Shown piece after piece: positions 1-58,270 of a stretch of DNA of 64,000 bases. Under the pieces are notes generated by a model, which searched no databases, was not told where the DNA came from, and saw only the letters and a program-made list of their open reading frames with translations. Origin of the DNA: Limanda limanda. Lineage: Eukaryota > Chordata > Actinopteri > Pleuronectiformes > Pleuronectidae. The position numbers were made by a program, and so were the translations under genes. The stretch covers positions 17,132,199-17,196,198 of the forward strand of contig NC_083654.1 of the NCBI RefSeq assembly GCF_963576545.1. The letters are read 5' to 3'. How positions within the stretch are numbered: position 1 is the first letter of the stretch; every line of letters begins with the position of its first letter.

Positions 1-378
1 TATAAAATCACGAAAGATAACTTGAACCCAATGTTCACCAATCGGTTCATGGTCTCTTGGATGTTGATGTGCTGCTCTTAATTCTTCACTCTTTCTTTTA
101 GAGGTGTACAGATGCTCTGACCTTCAGGGAGATTCCTGACAACTGAGGGTTCCCAACACAACGACGTAAAAAAAGTAAAAACAGTAAGAATATACAGCTT
201 TTATTTTCATCTCTGTTCATCACAGAGCTTTATTCTTCAGCTGATCCAATTGCTAGTCATGGCGTCATCTTTCAGCTCTGCATGGAAAGAGGCAGCACAC
301 GGAGAGGTACGGTCAAATGTTCACTTACAGGCAGGGCACACATCCTTGAACTAGAAAATCTCTCGCTCCTGCTATCAG

Positions 379-439
<61 letters not shown>

Positions 440-2153
440 TGCTGTATGCTGACCTTGTCAACATGCAGGGTCAATAGCCCCCCTCCAGGATATTATTGGC
501 AAGGTTGCAGCTCTTTGCGAGTAATGCTGGCTGTTGTGCAAACAGTTTCAAGCTTTTGGCAAGTCGAGCATCCCCACACGTCGGTTGCACTTTAGCCTGA
601 ACCGAGGCAGAAATGAAATCAGCCGAAACACAGTTATACCCCAGGTCAAATCAAAGTGAGAGCCCAGAGACAAAGTTAAGTTCGTTTGGGCTCCAGAAGG
701 TTTATGGAGCCATGTTGCCGGGCTGCAGAGTTCACATCGAGCAGATAAAATGTTCCCAAAACAAACAGACTCCAGCTAATGTCCGTTCCTGTTGTTGCCA
801 GGAACAATTAGAGCAGGTGAGATGCTAATCTGATCCAGCTGTTCTTTGTGGACGTAGCATAAGCAGAATGAGGAAACAATCCAAGGTCGGCCGGCGCTGT
901 CTGTACGATATAGTTGTATTTTGTTTTGGACTCTCAGAGACTCCAGGATGTGGATGATGTGTATTTGTACATTATAGGATGGACAGCAGCAGTGTGCAGA
1001 TAGCTGTCAGGGGCAAGGACAGCGAGCCAAACGCTGATGAGACTTCACTGATGAAATACACCCATCCTTATTCAAATTCTGACAGCCTTCCTCCAAAAGA
1101 ACTTGCACTACTTTTTTCCGGTAACCTTTGAAAATGTGCAGCGACTGCACAACGATCGTCTTTCTGACAAACAGCATCAACGAAAACTCTCCGTCCTGCC
1201 ACTCAAGACGGACGCGCTTGAAATTCCAGGATCCGCTAAAAACTGCGATAGATCATGTTGTGGAAATTGATGCATTAGAAGTGAGAGATGAAGTCTGTGT
1301 CCCGAGGGAGGATGTCATCGCACAACTTTATCTTTAACGATGAGTCACTGGCTTTTTATTTGCTGAGCCTTTGAATCAATCATCAATTATTTTCTTAAAG
1401 GCTGTCAGACATCTGGTGTGGGACAGCTGCTCGCTTTGATCAAGTAAAGTTTCGCTTGCTGCAAGTTTTGCTTCGGCAATGTTGAAAATATCTGAAACAA
1501 TCTACTTCCCACTACACTTCATGGCCAAAAACATATGGTCATGCAGTATATTTATGTTCTTATTCTATTAGCAATGGGTGAGCCACTTCATCCCAATTGT
1601 TTTGACGATCTGGGCCAAAACTATTTTGCCATGTGGGATGCACACGCAGATGGTTATGCACCAATCACTGTGGGGTGTCAGCTAGTTAGCCAAGCAAGCT
1701 AATGGTGACAGCTCATATGAGAGCAGATACTCTCAAAGTTGAAAATGATAATAAAGATAAATAGCCAATCAAACTATACATTGACAATGTGAAGGGTTTA
1801 GCAAATGCTGACTTCCTTTATGTTGAAAAATTAAGTACTTGTATACATTATGAATTGAAGTGTGATGAAGAAGGCCTCAGAGTCAAACTGCCATGGCCTC
1901 TTCTAATGAAATGCAGCTGACCGTTGCTTGACTCTTATCTCGAGCTTTTAACAAACCACTAACTCTCGGTTGCACAGGGATTTTCTTTTCCGCTGCCTGG
2001 TATTGATCTTTGCTTTGTGGCTGCCTCAGCTGACAAGCAGCAGGAATCTATCCGTGCTCTCATGAGTGTCCTGTGGAGATTCACGCCTTCGATTGCTCAG
2101 CACAATCTCGGCCTCCTGCTAATAGCCTGCAATGCTTCTCACTCTGCTCTTCA
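1..2153. other. Upstream intergenic DNA, no gene seen
   Basis: Apart from the AC microsatellite at 381-437 I see nothing I can assign. The open frames here are short (65-71 codons) and lack domain-like composition or good splice contexts. A stretch near 1500-1650 has a transposon-like look, but I could not find both ends. Confidence 0.5.
381..437. repeat. (AC)n microsatellite
   Basis: An uninterrupted AC dinucleotide run of about 57 bases in the upstream region. Confidence 0.97.
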
Positions 2154-2534
2154 TTAAAGGTTCATTGTGTAAGATTTAGGTGAAAGGGATCTATTGGCAG
2201 AAATTGAATATATAGAATAAACCTAGTGATGTTTTCACTAGCGTGTTTTATCTAAATAGTACGAGTTTTTAAATTTTTTTTACCATTGAATGGGCCCTTT
2301 ATATTCAAATACTTTATATTTACATCATGTGCGGGTCCTCTCTACAGAGGCTGCCATGTTTTTTACAGTAGCCCAGACTGGTCAAACTAAACAACTTTTG
2401 AGTTTTTATGACAACTGAAGTCTACCAAAGGTTCTCTTTCATGTTTGGAATGGGAGGGTTAGGTGAGGGGTGTTCAGTTGCAACACACAACTTCACCACT
2501 AGATGTCAGTAAATTCTACGCCCTGAACCTTTAA
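2154..2534. mobile_element. Teleost MITE with AGGTTCA termini and flanking TTAA
   Basis: The left end reads TTAAAGGTTCATTGTGTAAG. The right end, reverse-complemented, reads TTAAAGGTTCAGGGCGTAGA, so the termini are inverted repeats of about 20 bases with a few mismatches. I recognise the interior (a block reading GGGATCTATTGGCAGAAATT near 2187, and CACCACTAGATGTCAGT near the right end) as a very common non-autonomous repeat of teleost genomes. TTAA at both ends would fit a piggyBac-type target duplication, but the superfamily is an inference. No transposase frame is present. Confidence 0.75.
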
Positions 2535-2990
2535 CGTGTACTTTTCATCCAGACTTTCTGTGATTTTGTGTGTGAGTGTGCATATGAGTGGATTACGTAA
2601 CACTGATGAAATGTATAATCATAGTGTATATATCACAAGGACATACACGTGTGTATAGACCATATTCACAAAACACAATTTGTCTCATAGGGCTTAACAA
2701 GGCTAACACAGCATCCTCTGCCCTTAACCCTCGACAAGTGTTAGGAAAAACTAACAGAAATGTTTTTATTAAAATGGGAAAATAACGTAGAAATAACGTA
2801 GAAACTTCAGAGACTGACAGAAGTGGAATTGATTAAAAGAGAAATGATCCTGATCCATTTTCCATGAGGATCCAGCAGCCTCACGCATGAGTCATCTGAG
2901 TTTCTCCTGCAGGTATTTGCAGTATTTGTATTTGATACATTGTCTCTGTTACTTTCTCTTTTAGTGCAATGATGTGTCCATCAGGACTGT
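2535..2990. other. Proximal upstream region of osbpl10
   Basis: AT-rich to mixed sequence between the MITE and the GC-rich leader. The only structure seen is a short tandem of a 12-base unit (AAATAACGTAGA) around 2779-2802. No TATA box could be placed with confidence. Confidence 0.35.
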
Positions 2991-3149
2991 AACATCCGGG
3001 GGGCGGGTCCACAGTGGAGTGGGCGTGTCCGCACTGGCTTCCAGGAAAAGCGCTGGAGGAGAACCGGACTCTCACACACACACACACGCACGCACATGCA
3101 CACGCACACTCACTGCAGAGGAGCGAGGGAGCGGGACACCAGGAGGAAC

Positions 3150-3224
3150 ATGTGCACCTCCTCCTGCACCGAGGGACGGTCACAGCACCGGAGCAGCGCG
3201 GGCACAGCTCCTCCTCAGCTGTAG
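3150..3224 (+). promoter_or_regulatory. Upstream ORF 1 in osbpl10 leader (24 codons)
   Basis: An ATG at 3150 opens a 24-codon frame ending in TAG at 3222-3224, upstream of and out of frame with the main start at 3497. If transcription starts upstream of 3150, it would lower initiation at the main ATG. Whether it lies in the mature mRNA is unknown. Confidence 0.35.
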
Positions 3225-3496
3225 TGGAGCAGACTCTCCACCTCCTGGTTCCACACTTATGATCTGAAGGCTTCTCTGCTGCTGCTGGTCCATCCTCCTC
3301 CTCCTTCCTCCTCCTCCTCTTCCTCCTCTTCCTCCTTCCTCCTCCTCCTCCTCTTCCTCCGCCTTCGCTGTAGTTGAGCAGACCCCCCGCTGCCAGGTTC
3401 CACACTTATGTTCTGAAGGCTTCTCTCCTCCTCCTCCTCCTCCTCCTTCCTCCTCCTCCTCCTCCTCCTGCTGCTGTTCACCGTCCCGTCGGCAGG
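3218..3496 (+). repeat. Tandem duplication in the 5' leader, each copy with a one-residue uORF
   Basis: A segment beginning GCTGTAGTGGAGCAGAC at 3218 recurs 149 bases later, beginning GCTGTAGTTGAGCAGAC at 3367. Both copies continue into GGTTCCACACTTATG, then TCTGAAGGCTTCTCT, then a TCC-rich run. Each carries a minimal uORF: ATG-ATC-TGA at 3259-3267 and ATG-TTC-TGA at 3408-3416. The second copy runs to the start codon at 3497. Confidence 0.8.
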
Positions 3497-51803
<48,307 letters not shown>

Positions 51804-52330
51804 CACCAGAGCAGCTCCTCTGAACAACCGAGACCCTGCCTCCCCAAGCCACCGAGGTCGGAGGTCAGGAGGTCGGACGCAGGGAGCAGCGCCCCCCCCC
51901 CATGCAGGCCTCTGGACCTACAGACTCTCAGAGCGACACCACGGAGACACAATCATACAAACAAGCAAGGTGCCAAAGGGATCTCCACTGTTAGACCCGG
52001 GACAGGGCGGGGGTCCAGAGCTCTTGGGACTGAAGTACATTTTTATATACAGTTAATAGTATTACTATTCAAAGTAGAGTATTTCTATTTTTCACCTTGC
52101 CAAGGCCTTTTTTGCACATGCACAGTTATGACGTTTGCCACTGGTGTTTTATGATCAACCTGTTTCTTCTCAGACATCCTGTGGTTCAGAGCTTTTAGTT
52201 TCTCATGCAGCGTTAGTGGATGGACGTTCCCTGTAACACATAATACTGTAGCTGTGTGTAAGTACATATAAAGAGTCGTTTATAAGAAGCACTTTTACCA
52301 ATAGAAATAAATTTAATATTTTATATATCT
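51804..52330 (+). other. osbpl10 3' UTR (short form)
   Basis: Runs from the TGA to the first canonical AATAAA at 52306-52311 with AT-rich sequence after it. A longer form cannot be excluded. Confidence 0.55.
52306..52311 (+). terminator. Polyadenylation signal AATAAA, osbpl10
   Basis: First AATAAA on the + strand about 500 bases after the stop, in an AT-rich context (GAAATAAATTTAATATT). Confidence 0.6.
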
Positions 52331-53916
52331 GTGGCTTTTACCAATCAGGGTCGTCTCCAAGAGCTTTATGGAAAATAAGACCACCTGATCAGATAGAAAC
52401 AGAGTGTGTGCTACATTAGATCATGTGTTAAAGTATATTATTATTCCGTACATTACAGTGAGCTACTAGAACGTAAGAGGTCCTGATTGTTTTGTCTGCA
52501 CTATGAATGTATCTGGACACATTTTAATGGAACGCCACATTTTCCCATCTTGTCCTGGGCACGACTTCACCTCACGCTCTTTGTTTGTATTTCACCCACC
52601 GAGTGAGACGCCTCCACTTTCCATTACTACCTCTCTCATTCAGCTTCTCCATTGTAACGTTTTGACTCCAAAAGGAAAAACACAGGTTTGTTAGTGGTGA
52701 AGTAGAATAACCTCGACATTAGGAGACAGTTTTCACCCCTTTGTTTGTGAGCAAGACTTCATAAAACCCACAGGAAGGACTCATAAAGGAAATGATTCAA
52801 TCCCTTTCTGAATCTGTGCCCCTCATAACGGCCCTTGAATAACGAGATTGGCTATCAGGAGAACTTACACTTCCACCAGTCTCCTTAAATTCAATCAAGC
52901 TGCACCACATTACACACACAGATGGAAACCAGTCCCATTAACCTGCCTGATTTTATCCCATAAAGAGCCATGAATTGGGAAAAGGGTGAAAATGTTGAAA
53001 AACGCCATATGGCACGTTTTTTTAAATGTGGGTAAACCTGCCAAAAGAGGTGATAAACTCCTTTCCCATCGCCAGTTGAGTTTGCCTTTCTGTTTGACCC
53101 GTAAACGCCACACAAGCCTGATGTTTGTGGGGTTTTTCACCAGTGGAAGAGGAGATTATGTTAAAGAAAAGATTCCCTGGATTCGCACCAGATTTGAACA
53201 GGTTCTCCCCTGACCCACATCTTGTTCTGTAGTTTTTACGTAATCTTGCTCACAATCAAAACAATCAACAAGCAAATGGACGGGTATGAAAACCTCCTTG
53301 ACCGAGGTGACTGAGCAGCCGCTGTACGTCCAGGTCAACGCTTCCCCTCATGATGAAGGATGGATGAGGGTTTGCAGGAGAGTGGCCATGTTCTTGTATC
53401 ATGGGGGGGTTTGTTGGAAGGTTGGTTCTGTGAAGGTAACCGACCCGTTGGATAGAAAAGTGTCAGACGACTGTAGAACCAGACTGAAAGACAAACACAA
53501 ATCCAATGAATCCTGTTGTTCTCCACTGTACGTTTGCTTTTATGGCCTTTTTTCTTTCACTCTTCACTGCTTCTTCCTTCAGTTGTGTTCGTAGTGGTGA
53601 TATTTTTAGCCAGGTGAATTTACCAGATGCCAGTTTGTAGCCTCGGCCGTGACAGCACACGGTCGATCTCCATCTCACTGCAGGGCAGCGTGACAGCCGT
53701 CACCTCTGCTCCTCCCTGCTCTCCGACACTCGCCTTACGTGAAACTGTCGACAAGGAGTTTTCTATATTCCAGAGGATCCGGACTCACCTGAGTAGACAG
53801 TGATTGTGGATAAATGAAGGAAATGTCCATTAATAAAGACCTTGTACCTTTTTAAAACTATGTCCTCTCTTTGTGAATGTGCAACTGTGACACGTTGTGC
53901 ATCTGCTGACTCATCA
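52331..53916. other. Intergenic DNA between the convergent genes
   Basis: No gene was identified. Around 53217-53330 there is a reverse-orientation piece of the same GTTTGTTTGTTAGCAGGATTAC repeat family (TCTGTAGTTTTTACGTAATC, then AACCTCCTTGACCGAGGT). The frames of 60-102 codons on both strands look incidental. Confidence 0.6.
53217..53330. repeat. Dispersed teleost repeat fragment
   Basis: TAGTTTTTACGTAATCTTGC, CACAATCAAAACAATCAACA and CCTCCTTGACCGAGG match, in order, the end of a frequent fish repeat that I also see in the opposite orientation at 46868-47110. Confidence 0.5.
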
Positions 53917-53917
53917 A

Positions 53918-54043
53918 CAGGGGCGGATCCAGGAGGGGGACCAGGGGGCACTGGCAAAATTATCGTACGTATGTTCGACATATAATTGCCCCCCCTGTGT
54001 AAACTGTGGCCCCCGATTTAGACCAATCCTAGATCCGCCACTG
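53918..54043. mobile_element. Short hAT-like MITE
   Basis: Ends are CAGGGGCGGATCCAGG on the left and, reverse-complemented, CAGTGGCGGATCTAGG on the right: inverted repeats starting CAGNGGCGGATC, typical of a hAT (Zaphod/Tip100-type) family. The eight bases outside each end (CTCATCAA and GTTGTCAA) match at five positions, a decayed eight-base target duplication. Confidence 0.75.
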
Positions 54044-54752
54044 GTTGTCAAACACACTTCAACATGGATCATTTTATCCTTAACTGAACAGAGCAGTTTG
54101 AATATTTTTGGTTTATACTTAAATTGCACAACTTTATCTATTGTAGTTTTTACTGTGTACTCCTACACTGTGTCACTGCTAATTTTACATATCAGTTTAT
54201 ACATTTCCACCACTACAAATTAGTACGAGTACAACTTGACGGTCGCTAAATATGTTGAAGCTAGAAAGTGGAAGCTAAAAGGTTGATCTGCAATTTACCC
54301 AAAGCCAATTAGACCAAGCATTCAGCTACTTTTTGTATTTTAAATTTTAAAAAGTACAGAATTTATTTTTAGTAACTGTACTCTGTAGTTAGTTACAATC
54401 TAAACAGGTAGTCATCAATGACTCATACTTTGTATCAAACATGTAACATGTCCGTTATTCTGTTACTTTCCCAACTCTGAAAACGTATAACATTATATAA
54501 TAAATTCCTCAGTGACAGTAAGATGTAGACAGTAGATGTTGGAGCGATGGATTAAAATTTATCTTTAAAATACTGCAACTACTTTTCAATAAGTTCTCAG
54601 AAGAAGCTAAAGCAGTTTTAACAGTTAATTGTCAAGGATCAAACAAATTTGTCATTTCTACCCACAGAATGTAAATATCTTATGTTTTACCTCAAGTACA
54701 TAATAAATGAAATGTAGTTGTTTTGGACAAATTGACAAATGTTAAATTTTAG

Positions 54753-55097
54753 ACTTTGGCACCTTCCAAGTCCTATTTTGAGGAAAGTGACGTCAGTGCT
54801 ATTTCAGAAGCTGCTGCTGCCAGCTACATCCAACTTATGTTTTATTCAGGGTTTTGTCGAGCGTGTGGCTTTTCATCCTGTGTGAACAAGTACAACGCTT
54901 CACGAGGTTCTACTCTAAAGACCAACACAACCCGACTGATTCACGCACATGCAAAGTGGCTGCACCTGAATCCCAGCAGCATCAGGACCACCAGCAGCTT
55001 CTTCCCTGGCACCACTGAGGATTACGTCACTTTCTGCACAAACTGCTGCAGACTCGAGAGCGAACATCTTCATTCAGAGGCCAATGCTGCCATCTAG
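54753..55097 (+). CDS. Unidentified coding-like open frame, possible exon (two CxxC pairs)
   Basis: The frame opens immediately after AAATTTTAG, usable as a weak acceptor, and runs 114 codons to a TAG at 55095-55097. The first in-frame ATG lies only about 28 codons in. Codon choice is typical of a real exon (TAC, AAC, ATC, CTG, GAG, AAG), and the product is well mixed. Segments include SDVSAISEAAAASYIQ, FYSGFCRACGFSSCVNKYNA and YVTFCTNCCRLESEHLH. CRAC and CTNC could form a zinc site. I do not recognise the family. It could be the last exon of an unseen + strand gene, a processed pseudogene fragment or chance. Confidence 0.4.
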   Translation, partial: TLAPSKSYFEESDVSAISEAAAASYIQLMFYSGFCRACGFSSCVNKYNASRGSTLKTNTTRLIHAHAKWLHLNPSSIRTTSSFFPGTTEDYVTFCTNCCRLESEHLHSEANAAI

Positions 55098-55100
55098 TGG
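55087..55100 (-). promoter_or_regulatory. Perfect CTCF core motif match
   Basis: The - strand reads CCACTAGATGGCAG, fitting the vertebrate CTCF core CCASYAGRKGGCRS at all 14 positions. It lies between the 3' ends of the two convergent genes, where an insulator or loop anchor would be sensible. It overlaps the stop codon of the open frame described above. A motif match alone does not prove binding. Confidence 0.5.
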
Positions 55101-55185
55101 TTCACTCTGAGAAATGTGACAGCACTTGTCCAATCAACCGACACTTCTGAGATGACAACAATAACAACTGACACAAGTTTTTCAT

Positions 55186-58100
55186 TGAAGTGTATATTTA
55201 ACGATGACTGAACAGAACAACAATGTAAAAATGTAAACTTTGAAGGTGAGCAGAGAAGCGGGGGGGGGGGGGACTGCATCAAACAGAAGAACGGTGTCGT
55301 GGACAGACGGCACTGAGCTACTAAGAAACGAGAGAACTTAGTAGAGGAACTGTTCCACCGTTACTTGTTCTAAAAAGAAAGAAAAAAAACAAACAAACCG
55401 GAAGGTAAGAGGGCGACACACTGTACATCACATTAAGGCTTAGTCTCAACTTTCTCTCCTCGCCACAAATGAGAAATCAAAAAAGAGCCTAAAAGCCGGA
55501 ACACGTGACACAGTTCCAGGCTTCGTGCGATAGGAGGAAACGAAGCGGCGCCGAGGTGAGGGTCTGACGCCTGAACCGCTGGCGTTCAGTTTCCCCAGAA
55601 GATCAAAAGCAAAGAGAACAGAGTGATGGAGACAAGTTTTTTTTTAGTTTTTAAGCAGGAGAAAAAAAGAAAGGAGGAACAGGTGAGAGTAATAAAGTCG
55701 CTGTTCGATGTGTTAGTCGTTTGATGTGTCACTTGATAATAAAACAAAATAAAAAGGTAGCTGAAGCGTGCACGTACAGAAACTCCTCTTAACCAACATA
55801 AAGAACAGTGCAGTGCCCGATCAGAGGTCAAAGGTCACTGCTGATCGGAGCCATGTCCCAACCCCAGTCTGCTCATCTACAGATCCAATGACTTATCCAT
55901 TAACAGAAGTAAAACAAATATTTATTCAATCATTTTTTAAAGCAAATTATTAACCTACATTTGTTTGAGTTTTTGGACAGAAACAGAAAAAACATTCACA
56001 ATATTGTCAAACCTGGATTTTGGAAAATGAAATAATTGTGAGTGGCAGCTCTACTGTTTACTAATGTTACAAAGAATGGACCAAATAAAGAATTATTTCT
56101 GAAGTATTATCAGAGCAGATTTAAGGGTTAAAAAAAAAACAAAAACAGTTTTAATCTCGTATCTGTTCTAGAGCTGAAACCATGACAGACAGGTAAAGGG
56201 CCGTTCCACCATTTTACACATGACACAAAGTGATATCAATTTGAAAAACATAAGAGAAGTTAAGTCAGGAAATCTCGGTCGCTGCAAAAATCCCAGTATT
56301 GTTTTTACTGTCAATCATTTGAGTCACGATTTTGGCAAAAAAGTCAAAAGCCAAATGTAGATTTCTGTATTTCCAACTTTTCCAAATGTGAAAATTTTAT
56401 ATTTTTAGGTTTTGTATTATTCGTTTTCCTATTTTTTTTTGTTATTTTTCAACATTTTAAACACAACAAAGTTAATCGAATCATCAAGAAACAAATTGGC
56501 AGATTATGAACAACGATCAAAACCCCTCGTTAGAGACGTATTTGAGAACTGCTCTAAATTCTGCAGTGAACTTAAAACTACATCTAGAAAGTTATTTAAT
56601 TATAAATCATTTTAATCATTAAAGCAACAACAACAAATACTTGTTTCAGCTTCGAACATGTGAGAACTTGCTGCTTTCCTGTTTAATATCAGGATCAACT
56701 ACCGTAGTTTCTTTTAAAACTTTTCAGGCAAGACGAGAAGTTTCAATGCATCGAACCAGGCTTATTTACTTTTAACTTTACAGACAGAGGAAGTCATTGA
56801 TTAAGAGTTGGTTCTGATGATTAGCGCCATGTTGGAGAACAGCAGCGGGACGTGAAGGATTCGCCTGTAGTGTGGAATTGGGACACAGCTCTATCCTAAA
56901 GTTTCAGACAGTGATGGAAGTTTTTGCCTCTTTTCTTTTTCTGCCGTCTGAACGAACTCCACCTCTTCACAGTTCAGTTTCCAGACAAGCTCTAAAAAAA
57001 ACTAACGAACGAAACATTAACGAGGGCGACGGTTCCAAATGAACGAGAGGACGATGAGCAGGGATGAGGCACTAGGCTTCGCTCGCTGAACTGCAGAGCT
57101 CCCTCCGTCGAATTCATTAGCACTACTTTTTACACACAGTTGCACGCGTCCGTCTTTAAAACCCTAGCAGCAGAAATATACAATCTACGCAATTCATGAA
57201 AAACAGGGGGACGGGGACGGGGGGGTGGTGGTGAAGGAACGTTGTAAAAATTCACATTCATTCTTTTCAACAAAATCTCGAGCCCCTCTGTACAAGAATT
57301 ATTGCATTCACTGTTCTATGTGCTGTCATACAAAAAAAAAATAACAAAAAAACTTCGAAAAGAATCACAGATTGAAATTAAGAGAAACTGCATATTTAAA
57401 AATCACCACAATAATCCAATATATTATCATCCTTTTAGACATTTTCTTTACATCACATATTTACACATTCGGCCAATTTTTTTGTCTTAAGAATTAGTTG
57501 AAAAATAAAGGTCAGGGAGCCAAGCAGACAGAAAGGAGATGATGAAGATGGAGAAGAAGATGAAGATGATGATGATGATAAAAAGGTTAATATTACAGAT
57601 GAGCTGTGCCTAGACGGTAACGTTCCTCCATACCGCATACTGTCCTCTGTACACGTGTCAGGAACAAAGTCCTCAGCTTTCACTCCCGCACTTCCTCACT
57701 CTCAGCAGGAAGTTCAACATGTGCCTCGGAGCAAGGTCGATGGGTCTTTGGTGCAAATGTTCCTAAGTCTTCTTTTCGTTTCCCCCTTCACCCCCTTCAC
57801 CCCCAACTGATAAGCAATCGATTAACGTACCACGGAAAAAAATTAACAGACGCCAAAAAAACAAGTAGAGCAGCCCAATACCGTAGCAAACATTCAAGTA
57901 CAAAAGAAAAAATTAACAGCAGAAAGAAAACAAAAACAGGAGGGAGGAGAGAAAGAAAACAAAACAAACAAAAAAAAGCAAGACAGCAGTCCTCGGGAAA
58001 AAACGGACAATAGTTCTGGTGCTAGCCAGACGTTTACACTTCAACTTCCTCAACACACAGGGACGCCCTAATGAGAAGCTCTTGAGACCAAGTGCCACAG

Positions 58101-58195
58101 AAACGGCCCCCCGTGTTCTTCTTCATTGGTTGTTAGAGGTTTCTTCGCATTTGTTTGTTTGTTTGTTTTCCTAGAAGAGTTCGTCATCGTGGTCA
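55186..58195 (-). other. Probable stt3b 3' UTR
   Basis: Downstream of the stt3b stop the - strand is T-rich and free of splice-like or coding-like blocks for 3 kb. An AATAAA on the - strand lies near 55919-55925, and a variant AATATA at 55193-55198 could give a longer form. The UTR end is therefore uncertain. Within it is a G-run (55260-55272 on +). Short frames here are incidental. Confidence 0.4.
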
Positions 58196-58270
58196 TTATT
58201 TTTTCTGCAGCTTCTTGCCTTTCCTCAGGGAGAGCTTGTTCTTGATGTGTCCTCGCTTCCTCTTGGCCGT
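58196..58270 (-). CDS. stt3b: stt3b last coding exon: basic tail
   Basis: Acceptor on the - strand is TCTCCGACCAG; the exon encodes [20 protein letters not shown] and LQKK, then TAA at 58198-58196. Human STT3B ends with a very similar Lys/Arg-rich tail. Confidence 0.94.
   Translation of the reverse strand, partial: TAKRKRGHIKNKLSLRKGKKLQKK

Larger units (their letters stand above)
2990..3496 (+). promoter_or_regulatory. Putative osbpl10 promoter and 5' leader (CpG-rich)
   Basis: Base composition changes abruptly from AT-rich to CpG-containing DNA. A GC box (GGGGGCGGG type) lies at about 2998-3008 and a KLF/Sp1-like GTGGGCGTG at 3019-3027, about 480 bases before the start codon. The leader downstream is dominated by TCC repeats on the sense strand. 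There is no obvious TATA box, which would suit a dispersed CpG-type promoter. The exact transcription start cannot be read from the sequence. Confidence 0.5.
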
